Part shown: positions 1 to 5,772 of the stretch, piece after piece
How positions within the stretch are numbered: position 1 is the first letter of the stretch
Layout of the letters: every line of letters starts with the position of its first letter
From: Flavobacteriaceae bacterium
GTDB lineage: Bacteria > Bacteroidota > Bacteroidia > Flavobacteriales > Flavobacteriaceae
Direction of reading: 5' to 3'
DNA length: 8,638 nucleotides
NCBI GenBank assembly: GCA_030590765.1
Contig: JAUVCP010000070.1
Coordinates: 1 to 8,638 of the forward strand
Position numbers and translations under genes: made by a program
The notes under the pieces: generated by a model
What the model saw: only the letters and a program-made list of their open reading frames with translations
Databases searched by the model: none
What the model was told of the DNA's origin: nothing

Positions 1-591
1 AAGGTAAAAGTTCTTTCAGGTGGAGAAAGAAACAGGTTGGCCTTATGTAAAATGATGTTGAGTCCGTTTAATGTTTTGATCATGGATGAGCCTACAAACC
101 ACTTGGACATTGTTTCAAAAAATGTATTGAAAGAAGCATTAAAGAAATTTGAGGGAACATTAATTCTGGTTTCACATGATAGAGATTTCTTAAAAGGGTT
201 GACAAATAAGGTTTATTCTTTTAAAGATGAAAAGATTAGGGAATACCTTGGTGATATAAATTATTTCCTTGAGCAGCACGACTTGGACAGTATGCGAGAG
301 GTAGAAATGAGAACAAAGAATAAAGTAGATAATACAAAATCTGCCGGGGGTAAAAAAATTTTTAAAGATGCAAAGCAAAAGAAAAGATTGCAAAATAAAT
401 TGAGTAAGATCGAATCAGAGATCTCAAAATTTGAAAATGAAATAATTAATGATGATGCTGCTTTGTCTGAAAATTTTGAAAAATTAACAGCTGATGAAAA
501 CTTCTTTAAAAACTATCAGGCAAAAAAAGATAAAGTAGATGATCTGATGGAGGAGTGGGAAGAGATCCAATCGGAATTAGAAAACATATAA
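1..591 (+). CDS. ABC-F family ATPase, C-terminal part (5' end outside window)
   Basis: The frame is open from base 1, so only the last 196 residues are visible. They hold the second nucleotide-binding domain from its signature motif onward: LSGGE (visible residues 5-9), Walker B with catalytic Glu ending in MDEPTNHLD (28-36), and the switch His in LVSHD (56-60). EPTNHLD directly followed by a soluble C-terminus with no membrane segment is typical of ABC-F proteins, which bind the ribosome E site and act in translation or antibiotic protection. After the ATPase core comes a Lys/Glu-rich stretch (about 120-196) that looks like the coiled-coil C-terminal extension found in Uup-like members. The subfamily cannot be fixed without the N-terminal half and the interdomain linker. 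The gene ends in TAA inside the base of a strong hairpin terminator and converges on the DUF4136 gene. Confidence 0.93.
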   Translation, partial: KVKVLSGGERNRLALCKMMLSPFNVLIMDEPTNHLDIVSKNVLKEALKKFEGTLILVSHDRDFLKGLTNKVYSFKDEKIREYLGDINYFLEQHDLDSMREVEMRTKNKVDNTKSAGGKKIFKDAKQKKRLQNKLSKIESEISKFENEIINDDAALSENFEKLTADENFFKNYQAKKDKVDDLMEEWEEIQSELENI

Positions 592-625
592 AAAGGCTTT
601 CTATAATTTTATAGAAAGCCTTTTT
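590..625. terminator. Bidirectional intrinsic terminator
   Basis: A perfect 16-bp stem (590-605 with 610-625) encloses a 4-nt loop. The core is GGCTTTCTATA, flanked by an A-run on the left and a T-run on the right, so it reads as a rho-independent terminator on both strands. It sits between the convergent ABC-F and DUF4136 genes and its left arm begins within the ABC-F stop codon. Confidence 0.9.
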
Positions 626-644
626 AAATATAAGTGCGTGTATT

Positions 645-1208
645 TTATTTAGTAACTATAGGATTAGGTGGATATGCTTCAACAATCATGGATACAAACT
701 CATTAATTCTGGCTTCTTTCTTGTCAATGCTCTTTGAATAGGAAAGGACTCCTGTTCCAATTCCCTGCCAAACCAATTCTTTTTTTCTTGCGTCAATCAG
801 GTCAATAAAAAGAGTTCCTTCTGTAGATGTATACACATTGTTATAACCGAAGCCATTTCCGTAGCCAGGTCCATAATATCCATATCCGTAATAGTAAGGA
901 TACCAACCATAATAGGCATTATTGTATACATCAATTTTTTCACGAGACTTTGTAAAAATACTTACTAAAATATCAGGATCATCAGATATCACCATACCTT
1001 TTGAATTTAATTCAGCTTCCACAGCGCGTAAGATCCTTCTTTTATCCAAATCAGATAATTCAACCTTGTCAATTCCTTTTTTATAAAAAGCATAGGTTTT
1101 ATATTGTGAAAAATCGGTTCCTTTTTCATAGTCGGAAGAAACATTAACAGAGGCACATGATCCTAAAATAAATAAAAATAATATGGGTAATACTTTTAAT
1201 AATTTCAT
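645..1208 (-). CDS. DUF4136 family lipoprotein
   Basis: This 187-residue protein starts with a lipoprotein signal peptide: a hydrophobic stretch at 6-15 and lipobox LGSC with the acylated Cys at 18. The mature part begins SVNVSSDYEKGTDFSQYKTYAF, broken here as residues 20-41, which matches the start of DUF4136 proteins; the C-terminal pattern with Val/Ile-rich helix and a final YPP also fits that family. No biochemical function is established for DUF4136. Residues 97-126 are an unusual Tyr/Gly/Asn-rich stretch (WYPYYYGYGYYGPGYG in its centre). Position 19 onward lacks Asp at +2, so outer-membrane or surface sorting cannot be excluded. The gene is monocistronic, with a terminator at its 3' end and a 233-base upstream gap holding a sigma-54-like element and a weaker housekeeping-type promoter. 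Confidence 0.88.
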   Translation of the reverse strand: MKLLKVLPILFLFILGSCASVNVSSDYEKGTDFSQYKTYAFYKKGIDKVELSDLDKRRILRAVEAELNSKGMVISDDPDILVSIFTKSREKIDVYNNAYYGWYPYYYGYGYYGPGYGNGFGYNNVYTSTEGTLFIDLIDARKKELVWQGIGTGVLSYSKSIDKKEARINEFVSMIVEAYPPNPIVTK

Positions 1209-1242
1209 TTGTCTAATATTAAGTGTAAAATTTAATGCAATC

Positions 1243-1276
1243 CAAAATTATTTGATCTTGTTGAATATATCTCAAA
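1243..1276 (-). promoter_or_regulatory. Possible housekeeping promoter of the DUF4136 gene
   Basis: Read on the minus strand, TAATTTTG (1243-1250) is a perfect match to the Bacteroidota -7 element TAnnTTTG. A TTTG (1273-1276) lies 22 nt upstream as a possible -33 element, slightly farther than the usual 19-21 nt. A start near 1237 would leave a leader of about 30 nt. In such AT-rich DNA this could be chance. Confidence 0.3.
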
Positions 1277-1315
1277 CAATATGATTTTTAATAGATTGTT
1301 TGCATTTTAGATAGC

Positions 1316-1331
1316 ATCAAGTACCGTGCCA
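1316..1331 (-). promoter_or_regulatory. Sigma-54-type (-24/-12) promoter candidate
   Basis: The minus strand reads TGGCACGGTACTTGAT. Against the sigma-54 consensus TGGCACGnnnnTTGCW only one defined position differs (A for C at -12), and the GG to G spacing is exact. Transcription would start near 1305, giving a leader of about 97 nt before the DUF4136 start codon at 1208. It is locally conspicuous because its GC content stands out from the surrounding AT-rich gap. An enhancer-binding regulator would be expected to bind upstream, between about 1332 and 1441; no clear site is seen there. Confidence 0.5.
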
Positions 1332-1416
1332 AAATCACCATTTTTCACTTGGTAGCGAGCAATGGATAATAATCTATTAGTAGGATTATTAATGAAAATT
1401 ATTAGTGGTTTAGATT

Positions 1417-1440
1417 AAAAAAAAATTCATTCAAAGAATT
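1417..1440 (-). terminator. Weak terminator candidate after the DUF5522 gene
   Basis: Just past the DUF5522 stop, the minus strand has a short 5-bp stem AATTC/GAATT (1436-1440 with 1424-1428) with a 7-nt loop, followed by a run of T residues (A-run 1417-1425 on the plus strand). The stem is short and AT-rich, so termination may be partial. Confidence 0.35.
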
Positions 1441-1441
1441 A

Positions 1442-1603
1442 TCAGTTTGCATTTTTTTTCGGATTGAAGTCATACGGGCAGTGTTTGCAATTGTTTTTAC
1501 AACAATATCCTCTTTTTAGGTGGTATTTTTCGGTAAACACTTTAAAACCATCTTTCGAGTAATAAAAATCTTCAGGTTCTAGTTTATTATTTTTAAATTG
1601 CAT
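1442..1603 (-). CDS. DUF5522 family Cys-rich mini-protein
   Basis: This 53-residue protein has the core FYYSKDGFKVFTEKYHL followed by KRGYCCKNNCKHCPYDF, which is the hallmark of DUF5522, a short family widespread in Bacteroidota and of unknown function. Four cysteines in the pattern CCx3CxxC, with an adjacent His, suggest metal binding, but that is inference. The frame stays open up to a TTG at 1660, giving 72 residues. I chose the ATG at 1603 because the extra 19 residues are not family-like and would overlap the divergent gene starting at 1645. There is no signal peptide, so it should be cytoplasmic. The neighbouring operon runs in the opposite direction, leaving a 41-base divergent gap. 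Confidence 0.85.
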   Translation of the reverse strand: MQFKNNKLEPEDFYYSKDGFKVFTEKYHLKRGYCCKNNCKHCPYDFNPKKNAN

Positions 1604-1644
1604 GCGCAAAAATATTTGATTAAAATTTAATTTCCCCTTATTAA

Positions 1645-1968
1645 ATGATATTATTTTCAAAATATTTGTTTCTCCATAGTTTTAATGCTATTGCCATTTG
1701 GCCCTTTATTATATTGAAGAACAAATATTTGAAAAATGATGAAGTTTTGATGAATCATGAAAAAATACATTTGCAACAACAAAAAGAAATGCTATGGGTG
1801 TTCTTTTTTTTATGGTATTTGATCGAGTTTTTAATAAAATTGTTCAAGTATAAAAAACCTATATTCGCCTACAGAAATTTGAGTTTTGAAAGGGAAGCCT
1901 ATGCAAATGAAAAGGATAAAATATTTTTGAATAAACGCAGATTCTGGAATTTTTTAAAGTATTTATAA
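1645..1968 (+). CDS. Small membrane protein with gluzincin-like HEKIH...EREAY pattern
   Basis: I do not recognise a named family for this 107-residue protein, though similar short proteins occur in Bacteroidota. An N-terminal hydrophobic segment (about 7-25) and a central one (about 49-66) suggest one or two membrane passes. Between them lies NHEKIHLQQ, with HExxH at 38-42, and after the second segment comes SFEREAYANE (80-89). The combination HExxH plus a downstream E-x-E-A resembles the zinc ligands of gluzincin peptidases such as M48 and M56, where the Glu of an ExEAD-type motif is the third ligand; Glu84 would be that residue here. It is much shorter than those enzymes, so activity is uncertain. 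It is first in a three-gene operon, and its TAA is followed immediately by the in-frame GTG start of the next gene. Confidence 0.75.
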   Translation: MILFSKYLFLHSFNAIAIWPFIILKNKYLKNDEVLMNHEKIHLQQQKEMLWVFFFLWYLIEFLIKLFKYKKPIFAYRNLSFEREAYANEKDKIFLNKRRFWNFLKYL

Positions 1969-2904
1969 GTGAGTGAAGTTGCAAATAAGGTTGTTAATCA
2001 ACAAGTAATATTAAAGGAGTTAAAAGAGTTTGAAATTTCTCTTTTCATGAAACGAGAAGATCGAATTCATCCCTTTATTTCGGGGAATAAGTATAGAAAA
2101 TTAAAGTACAATGTATTAAAAGCTGATGAGCAAAATAAACAAACTCTTTTAACCTTTGGTGGAGCCTATTCAAATCACATCAGTGCCGTTGCTTTTGCCG
2201 GAAAGGAATTTGGGTTCAAAACCATAGGAATTATCAGGGGTGATGAATTAGGTAAGGATCTTGATTTAACTTTAGGTCAGAATATTACCCTGCGTTTGGC
2301 GTATGATCATGGTATGGAATTTAAATTTGTGAGCCGAAGTGATTATCGGTACAAACATACACCTGAATTTATAGAGGAACTAAAAAATGAATTTGATGAT
2401 TTTTATTTGGTGCCGGAAGGAGGAACAAATGATCTAGCCGTTAAAGGATGTGAAGAAATTTTAAAGGATGATGATGATATTTTTGATGTTATTTGTTGTG
2501 CAATTGGGACAGGAGGAACGATTTCAGGTATCATAAATTCTGCAAATAAAGATCAAAAAATATTGGGTTTTCCAGCCTTAAAAGAGAATTTTTTACATAA
2601 AGAAATTGAGAAATATACAATAGATGGTAAAAACCTTAGTTTAATAAGGGATTATCATTTTGGAGGTTTTGGGAAAGTTAGTGCAGAATTGATTACTTTT
2701 ATAAATAATTTCAAAAAAGAAACTGGTATTCCTTTAGATCCTATCTATACAGGCAAGATGATGTTCGGAATTGTAGATATGGTCAAAAAAGGAACTTTTA
2801 AAAAAGGAATAAAGATATTGGCAATCCATACTGGAGGTTTACAAGGAATTGACGGGATGAATAGTAGATTAGAGAAGAAGAATTTAGAATTGATATACAA
2901 ATGA
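1969..2904 (+). CDS. PLP-dependent enzyme, ACC deaminase/D-cysteine desulfhydrase family
   Basis: This 311-residue protein belongs to the fold-type II PLP enzymes. The Schiff-base Lys is K41 in SGNKYRKLKY; the SNH at 68-70 fits the substrate/PLP contact region, GTGGT (180-184) the phosphate loop, and Y260 in LDPIYTGK the active-site Tyr. The start is GTG, because no ATG precedes residue 27 and the 26 upstream residues match the expected N-terminal length. Aligning the C-terminus to Pseudomonas ACC deaminase puts Thr261 and Thr288 at the positions of Glu295 and Leu322. In the literature, changing those two residues to Ser and Thr shifts the enzyme from ACC deamination to D-cysteine desulfhydration. 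D-cysteine desulfhydrase (D-Cys to pyruvate, sulfide and ammonia) or another D-amino acid activity is therefore more likely than ACC deaminase. There is no signal peptide, so it should be cytoplasmic. Confidence 0.88.
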   Translation: MSEVANKVVNQQVILKELKEFEISLFMKREDRIHPFISGNKYRKLKYNVLKADEQNKQTLLTFGGAYSNHISAVAFAGKEFGFKTIGIIRGDELGKDLDLTLGQNITLRLAYDHGMEFKFVSRSDYRYKHTPEFIEELKNEFDDFYLVPEGGTNDLAVKGCEEILKDDDDIFDVICCAIGTGGTISGIINSANKDQKILGFPALKENFLHKEIEKYTIDGKNLSLIRDYHFGGFGKVSAELITFINNFKKETGIPLDPIYTGKMMFGIVDMVKKGTFKKGIKILAIHTGGLQGIDGMNSRLEKKNLELIYK

Positions 2905-3719
2905 AAAGATTGAGATTTATTTTTTTATTGATGATTTCTATGGTATTGTTTGCCAGTTGTAGTTCTTCTAAAAAAACAGTTTCATCTGAGTCTGAAAAAA
3001 GAGAAGTTCTATCAAAAAGTGATATTATTTTTAAAAAATTCGATAAAAATTACGGTCACAATTTGAATTCTAATACACTTACCTATGTTAACAGATATAA
3101 GCATGTAGCTATTGAGGATATGGAAATTTATAAAATACCTGCAAGTATAACTCTGGCACAAGGTATTTTGGAATCTGGTAGTGGAAAAAGTAGTCTTGCA
3201 TTAAAATCAAATAATCATTTTGGTATCAAATGCCATAAGGACTGGAAAGGAGAAAAAGTAAGACATGATGATGACAAAAGAAGAGAATGTTTTAGAAAAT
3301 ATGCACATCCAGAGGAATCATTTGATGATCATTCCAAGTTTTTAACTAATAGAGGAAGATATGCATCTCTGTTTGATCTGAGGGAAGATGATTATAAAGC
3401 CTGGGCAAAAGGATTGAAAAAAGCTGGCTATGCAACTGATAGAAAATATCCTAAAAAATTGATCATGATTATTGAAGAATACCATTTGGATGAATATGAT
3501 CATTTGGTTTTGAGTCATCAAAAAAAGAAAAGATACAGGCATAAGGAGTATGAGGTAGTTGCCAGTACTGATTCTGATAATTATATTGTTGTAAATAAAG
3601 GAGATACATTATATTCTATTGCAAGAAAAAATAGCGTTACGGTTTCTGATCTAAAAGTCATTAACAAACTGATTTCCAATGAGATCAATATTGGTCAAAA
3701 ATTATTTTTATCAAAATAA
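2901..3719 (+). CDS. Lipoprotein glucosaminidase (GH73-type) with C-terminal LysM domain
   Basis: This 272-residue protein has a lipoprotein signal peptide with lipobox FASC and acylated Cys20, then a Ser/Lys linker. Residues about 60-198 form a glucosaminidase domain: IPASITLAQGILESGSGKS carries the expected catalytic Glu91, followed by NNHFGIKC (104-111), FRKYAHPEESFDDH (131-144) and AGYATDRKYPKKL (175-187). These are classic signatures of FlgJ/AcmA-like GH73 enzymes, which cut the beta-1,4 bond after N-acetylglucosamine in peptidoglycan. Cys111 and Cys130 could form a disulfide. A single LysM domain (about 227-271, VVNKGDTLYSIARKNSVTV) would hold it on the cell wall. It acts in the periplasm, anchored in a membrane, and probably serves cell-wall remodelling. 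Its ATG overlaps the preceding stop (ATGA), which implies translational coupling, and a strong terminator follows. Confidence 0.93.
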   Translation: MKRLRFIFLLMISMVLFASCSSSKKTVSSESEKREVLSKSDIIFKKFDKNYGHNLNSNTLTYVNRYKHVAIEDMEIYKIPASITLAQGILESGSGKSSLALKSNNHFGIKCHKDWKGEKVRHDDDKRRECFRKYAHPEESFDDHSKFLTNRGRYASLFDLREDDYKAWAKGLKKAGYATDRKYPKKLIMIIEEYHLDEYDHLVLSHQKKKRYRHKEYEVVASTDSDNYIVVNKGDTLYSIARKNSVTVSDLKVINKLISNEINIGQKLFLSK

Positions 3720-3755
3720 AAAACCTGTAAGATTTTTTATTCTTACAGGTTTTTT
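3718..3755. terminator. Bidirectional intrinsic terminator
   Basis: A perfect 15-bp stem (3718-3732 with 3741-3755) with core CCTGTAAGA/TCTTACAGG and an 8-nt loop is flanked by an A-run and a T-run. It ends the glucosaminidase operon on the plus strand and also the Spy-like gene arriving on the minus strand. Its left arm begins within the glucosaminidase stop codon. Confidence 0.9.
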
Positions 3756-3775
3756 GGAATTATAATTATAGTTTA

Positions 3776-4273
3776 TCACTTTTTACCATTACCATTACGA
3801 TTACCATTACCATTACCATTACCATTACCCCTTCCCCTGTTGTTACTTTTTCCTTTCATCATTTTCCCTTTTTTATGCATTTTGGTCATTTGATTTTTTT
3901 GCATTGATTTCCACTGGGTATATTGATCAGATTTTAGAATGCTTTTCATTTGAGTTTGATATGCTAATTGGTAATCTAACATTTTGTTCATCATAGCAAA
4001 TCTTTCATCAGATGTTGGCTTTTTGTCACTGCTCAACATGGCTTTCCGAGATTCCATTTTTTGTTTTCGCTCAATTGTACGTTTTTTGTTTATTTCTAAG
4101 ATTTGCTTCTGTTGAGAAGAATTTAGATCTAATGCCAGAGTCATTTTCTTTGTTTGAAGAATTGCATTTTGTTCTGGAGTAAAGTCATTTATTCTTTCCA
4201 TTTGACCCATTGATTTTTGAGCAAATGAAACTAACGTCATTCCGATAAATAGGATACTAAATAAATATTTCAT
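3776..4273 (-). CDS. Secreted Spy/CpxP-like (DUF4890-type) Met/Lys-rich protein
   Basis: This 165-residue protein has a signal peptide (1-18, cleavage after VSFA), so it is exported to the periplasm or beyond. The mature part is helical and rich in Lys, Met and Gln. LALDLNSSQQKQILEINKK (46-64) and the later SDQYTQWKSMQ (115-125) resemble the LTxxQ-type repeats of Spy/CpxP-like periplasmic chaperones and the DUF4890 proteins common in Bacteroidota. The assignment is by pattern only. From about 130 the chain becomes very basic and disordered (KMHKKGKMMKGK), ending in an Asn-Gly repeat with one Arg interruption (149-163), which a hexanucleotide repeat encodes. It is a single gene with its own candidate promoter, divergent from the TetR operon and convergent with the glucosaminidase. 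A metal- or stress-related role would fit the Met/His/Lys content, but nothing here proves it. Confidence 0.8.
   Translation of the reverse strand: MKYLFSILFIGMTLVSFAQKSMGQMERINDFTPEQNAILQTKKMTLALDLNSSQQKQILEINKKRTIERKQKMESRKAMLSSDKKPTSDERFAMMNKMLDYQLAYQTQMKSILKSDQYTQWKSMQKNQMTKMHKKGKMMKGKSNNRGRGNGNGNGNGNRNGNGKK
3785..3829. repeat. Hexanucleotide repeat (ACCATT)n, about 7.5 units
   Basis: Seven and a half tandem copies of ACCATT are present, with one ACG in place of ACC at 3797-3799. On the minus strand this reads GGTAAT and encodes the Asn-Gly tail of the Spy-like protein. The unit is a multiple of three, so copy-number change alters tail length without shifting the frame. Confidence 0.95.
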
Positions 4274-4303
4274 AATTTTTAAATTTTATTGTTTGATCTT
4301 TGA

Positions 4304-4333
4304 CAAATAAAAACAAGTAAGGTTTAAGAGCAA
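4304..4333 (-). promoter_or_regulatory. Candidate promoter of the Spy-like gene
   Basis: On the minus strand, TTG (4331-4333) is followed after 19 nt by TTTATTTG (4304-4311), one mismatch from the Bacteroidota -7 element TAnnTTTG. Spacing is ideal. A start near 4298 would give a leader of about 25 nt before the ATG at 4273. Confidence 0.42.
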
Positions 4334-4359
4334 TTCATTAAACTTTTGTTAATTATAAT

Positions 4360-4391
4360 TTTGATTTATTCAGAAACAATTTATATCTTTG
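4360..4391 (+). promoter_or_regulatory. Bacteroidota-type promoter of the TetR-LolA-ABC operon
   Basis: TTTG (4360-4363) and TATCTTTG (4384-4391) match the -33 TTTG and -7 TAnnTTTG elements exactly, separated by 20 nt. Transcription should begin around 4396-4400, inside the palindromic operator, with a leader of about 20-25 nt before the ATG at 4421. Confidence 0.7.
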
Positions 4392-4407
4392 ACTAACCGG
4401 TCAGTCA
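4390..4407. promoter_or_regulatory. Near-palindromic TetR-family operator
   Basis: TGACTAACCGGTCAGTCA is an 18-base inverted repeat centred on ACCGGT. Only one symmetric pair breaks the palindrome, so 16 of 18 bases are symmetric. Its size and half-site spacing are typical of TetR-family operators. It overlaps the last two bases of the -7 element and the expected transcription start, so a bound dimer would block RNA polymerase. It lies 13 bases upstream of the TetR start codon. Confidence 0.82.
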
Positions 4408-4420
4408 TAAATTATTATTA

Positions 4421-4996
4421 ATGTCGCCACGAACAGAAAAACAGATTGAAAAGTTGAAACAAGATAAGGAGTTATTAATCTTAGAGTCTGCTCTTTTACT
4501 TTTTTCTGAAAAAGGATTTGGAAATACCTCAATGCAATCTATTGCTATAAGATCTAAAGTTTCTAAGGGTAATTTATATAATTATTTTAAAAGTAAAGAA
4601 GATTTGCTCGAGGGTGTATTGCATTATGGTTTGAATCAAATAAAGGAACTTTTTTATGAACAGAGTTCAATTCATACAGAAGAAGAATTTTCATATACAA
4701 TTCGTGCAAATTTTGAAATGATTAAATCCAATGAAACATTTTGGAAATTGTACTATAATCTGGTTGCACAACCTAAAGTTTATGCACTTTTTAACAAGGT
4801 TTTTCTTCCTTTTTTTGAACAATATATAAAATTGTTTGAAGGATATTTTAAGAGTAAAGGAGATGAAAAACCAGAAGCAACTGCCTTATTATTAGGAAGT
4901 TCAATTGATGGTATTTCGCTTGGTTATATAATGATGGGTGGTGATAATTATCCTTTAGAAGAAGTTGTAAATCGATTAATTGAAAAATTTAAATAG
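4421..4996 (+). CDS. TetR family transcriptional regulator
   Basis: This 191-residue protein has the standard TetR length and layout. An N-terminal basic helix leads into helix 1 (about 17-31, ending LLLFSEKGF), and the helix-turn-helix follows with TSMQSIAIRSKVSKGNLYNYFKSKEDLL broken here as residues 36-63. GNLYNYFKSKEDLL is the strongly conserved recognition helix and following segment. The rest (about 70-191) is an all-helical ligand-binding and dimer domain with aromatic-rich pocket candidates such as FWKLYYNLVAQP (106-117), which does not reveal the ligand. It is first in the operon with the LolA-like protein and ABC genes (8-base gap to the next start), behind a promoter overlapped by a palindrome it most likely binds. 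Self-repression and ligand-triggered release are inferred, not seen. Confidence 0.92.
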   Translation: MSPRTEKQIEKLKQDKELLILESALLLFSEKGFGNTSMQSIAIRSKVSKGNLYNYFKSKEDLLEGVLHYGLNQIKELFYEQSSIHTEEEFSYTIRANFEMIKSNETFWKLYYNLVAQPKVYALFNKVFLPFFEQYIKLFEGYFKSKGDEKPEATALLLGSSIDGISLGYIMMGGDNYPLEEVVNRLIEKFK

Positions 4997-5004
4997 TAAA
5001 TAAA

Positions 5005-5769
5005 ATGAAAATAAATTTGAATGTTGTTTTAATATTGCTTTTTGCATTGATTTCAGGTAATATTTTAGCTCAATATGATATTACAGCTGAAGAGATCATC
5101 AAAAGAGCAGATGAAAAGGTGAGGGGAAAAACAAATACATCAACTTTGGAGATGCAAATTATTCGCCCAACCTGGAAAAGATCTGTCACCATGAAGAGCT
5201 GGGGTAGAGGTATGGATTATTCAATGACCTATATTACTGCACCTGCAAAAGATAAAGGTCAGGTTTTTATGAAACGAAAAACCGAAATGTGGAACTGGAT
5301 GCCTTCTATTAGCAGAATGATTAAAATTCCTGCTTCAATGATGTCACAGGGTTGGATGGGATCAGATTATACCAATGATGATATTTTAAAAGAAAGTTCA
5401 ATAGTTCACGATTATAATCATAAAATTGTGGGTGAAGAAAAAGTGGAAGGTTTTGATACTTATAAAATCGAAATGATACCCAAAGAAGAGGCTGCTGTTG
5501 TTTGGGGAAAAATTTATAAATGGATTAGTAAAGATGATGAATATATTCAGGTAAAGTCAGAATATTATGATGAGGATGATGAATTGGTAAAAAGTGATTT
5601 TGCTTATGATTTTAAAAAAATGGATGGTAGACTGATTCCTACCAGAATTGAAATTATACCTGCGGATGAAGAAGGAAAGAAAACAGTATTGTATATACAA
5701 GATATTAAATTTGATGTTGATTTACCCGAATCGTTTTTCTCACAACAAAAAATGAAAAAGATTAGATAA
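5005..5769 (+). CDS. LolA-like outer membrane lipoprotein-sorting protein
   Basis: This 254-residue protein has a cleavable signal peptide (1-22, ILA before Q23) and no lipobox Cys, so it should be soluble in the periplasm. The mature part starts with an amphipathic helix (ITAEEIIKRADEKVRG) and continues as a beta-rich domain matching the LolA_like family of outer membrane lipoprotein-sorting proteins. The diagnostic stretch is MWNWMPSISRMIKIPASMM (95-113) followed by GWMGSDYTNDDIL (116-128), the family's W..P..R..I.....GSD.T..D pattern. These proteins have a LolA/LolB-type half-barrel thought to carry acyl chains, as LolA does in moving lipoproteins to the outer membrane. It is placed between the regulator and two FtsX-like permeases (3-base gap to the first), which suggests it accepts what the ABC complex extracts. 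The cargo may be a lipoprotein or another lipid. Confidence 0.88.
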   Translation: MKINLNVVLILLFALISGNILAQYDITAEEIIKRADEKVRGKTNTSTLEMQIIRPTWKRSVTMKSWGRGMDYSMTYITAPAKDKGQVFMKRKTEMWNWMPSISRMIKIPASMMSQGWMGSDYTNDDILKESSIVHDYNHKIVGEEKVEGFDTYKIEMIPKEEAAVVWGKIYKWISKDDEYIQVKSEYYDEDDELVKSDFAYDFKKMDGRLIPTRIEIIPADEEGKKTVLYIQDIKFDVDLPESFFSQQKMKKIR

Positions 5770-5772
5770 TTT

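Noticed and set aside
190..393. Minus-strand open frame inside the ABC-F gene
   Set aside because: It is a shadow of the conserved plus-strand gene, with no recognisable protein pattern.
755..770. Second sigma-54-like string on the minus strand (TGGCAGGGAATTGGAA)
   Set aside because: It lies inside the DUF4136 coding region and lacks the proper TTGC end, so it is most likely chance.
1368..1390. AATAATC/GATTATT inverted repeat in the gap upstream of the DUF4136 gene, considered as an activator site or terminator
   Set aside because: It is a 7-bp AT-only-type stem with a 9-nt loop and no T-run, too weak to call in this composition.
1604..1660. N-terminal extension of the DUF5522 gene to a TTG codon at 1660
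   Set aside because: The added residues are not family-like, need a rare start codon and would overlap the first bases of the divergent gene at 1645. The ATG at 1603 gives the normal family length.
3342..3542. Minus-strand open frame inside the glucosaminidase gene
   Set aside because: It lies wholly opposite a well-supported catalytic domain and has biased, low-complexity translation.
3785..3829. Tandem repeat considered as a CRISPR array
   Set aside because: The units are 6 bases with no spacers and lie in a coding frame; this is a microsatellite.
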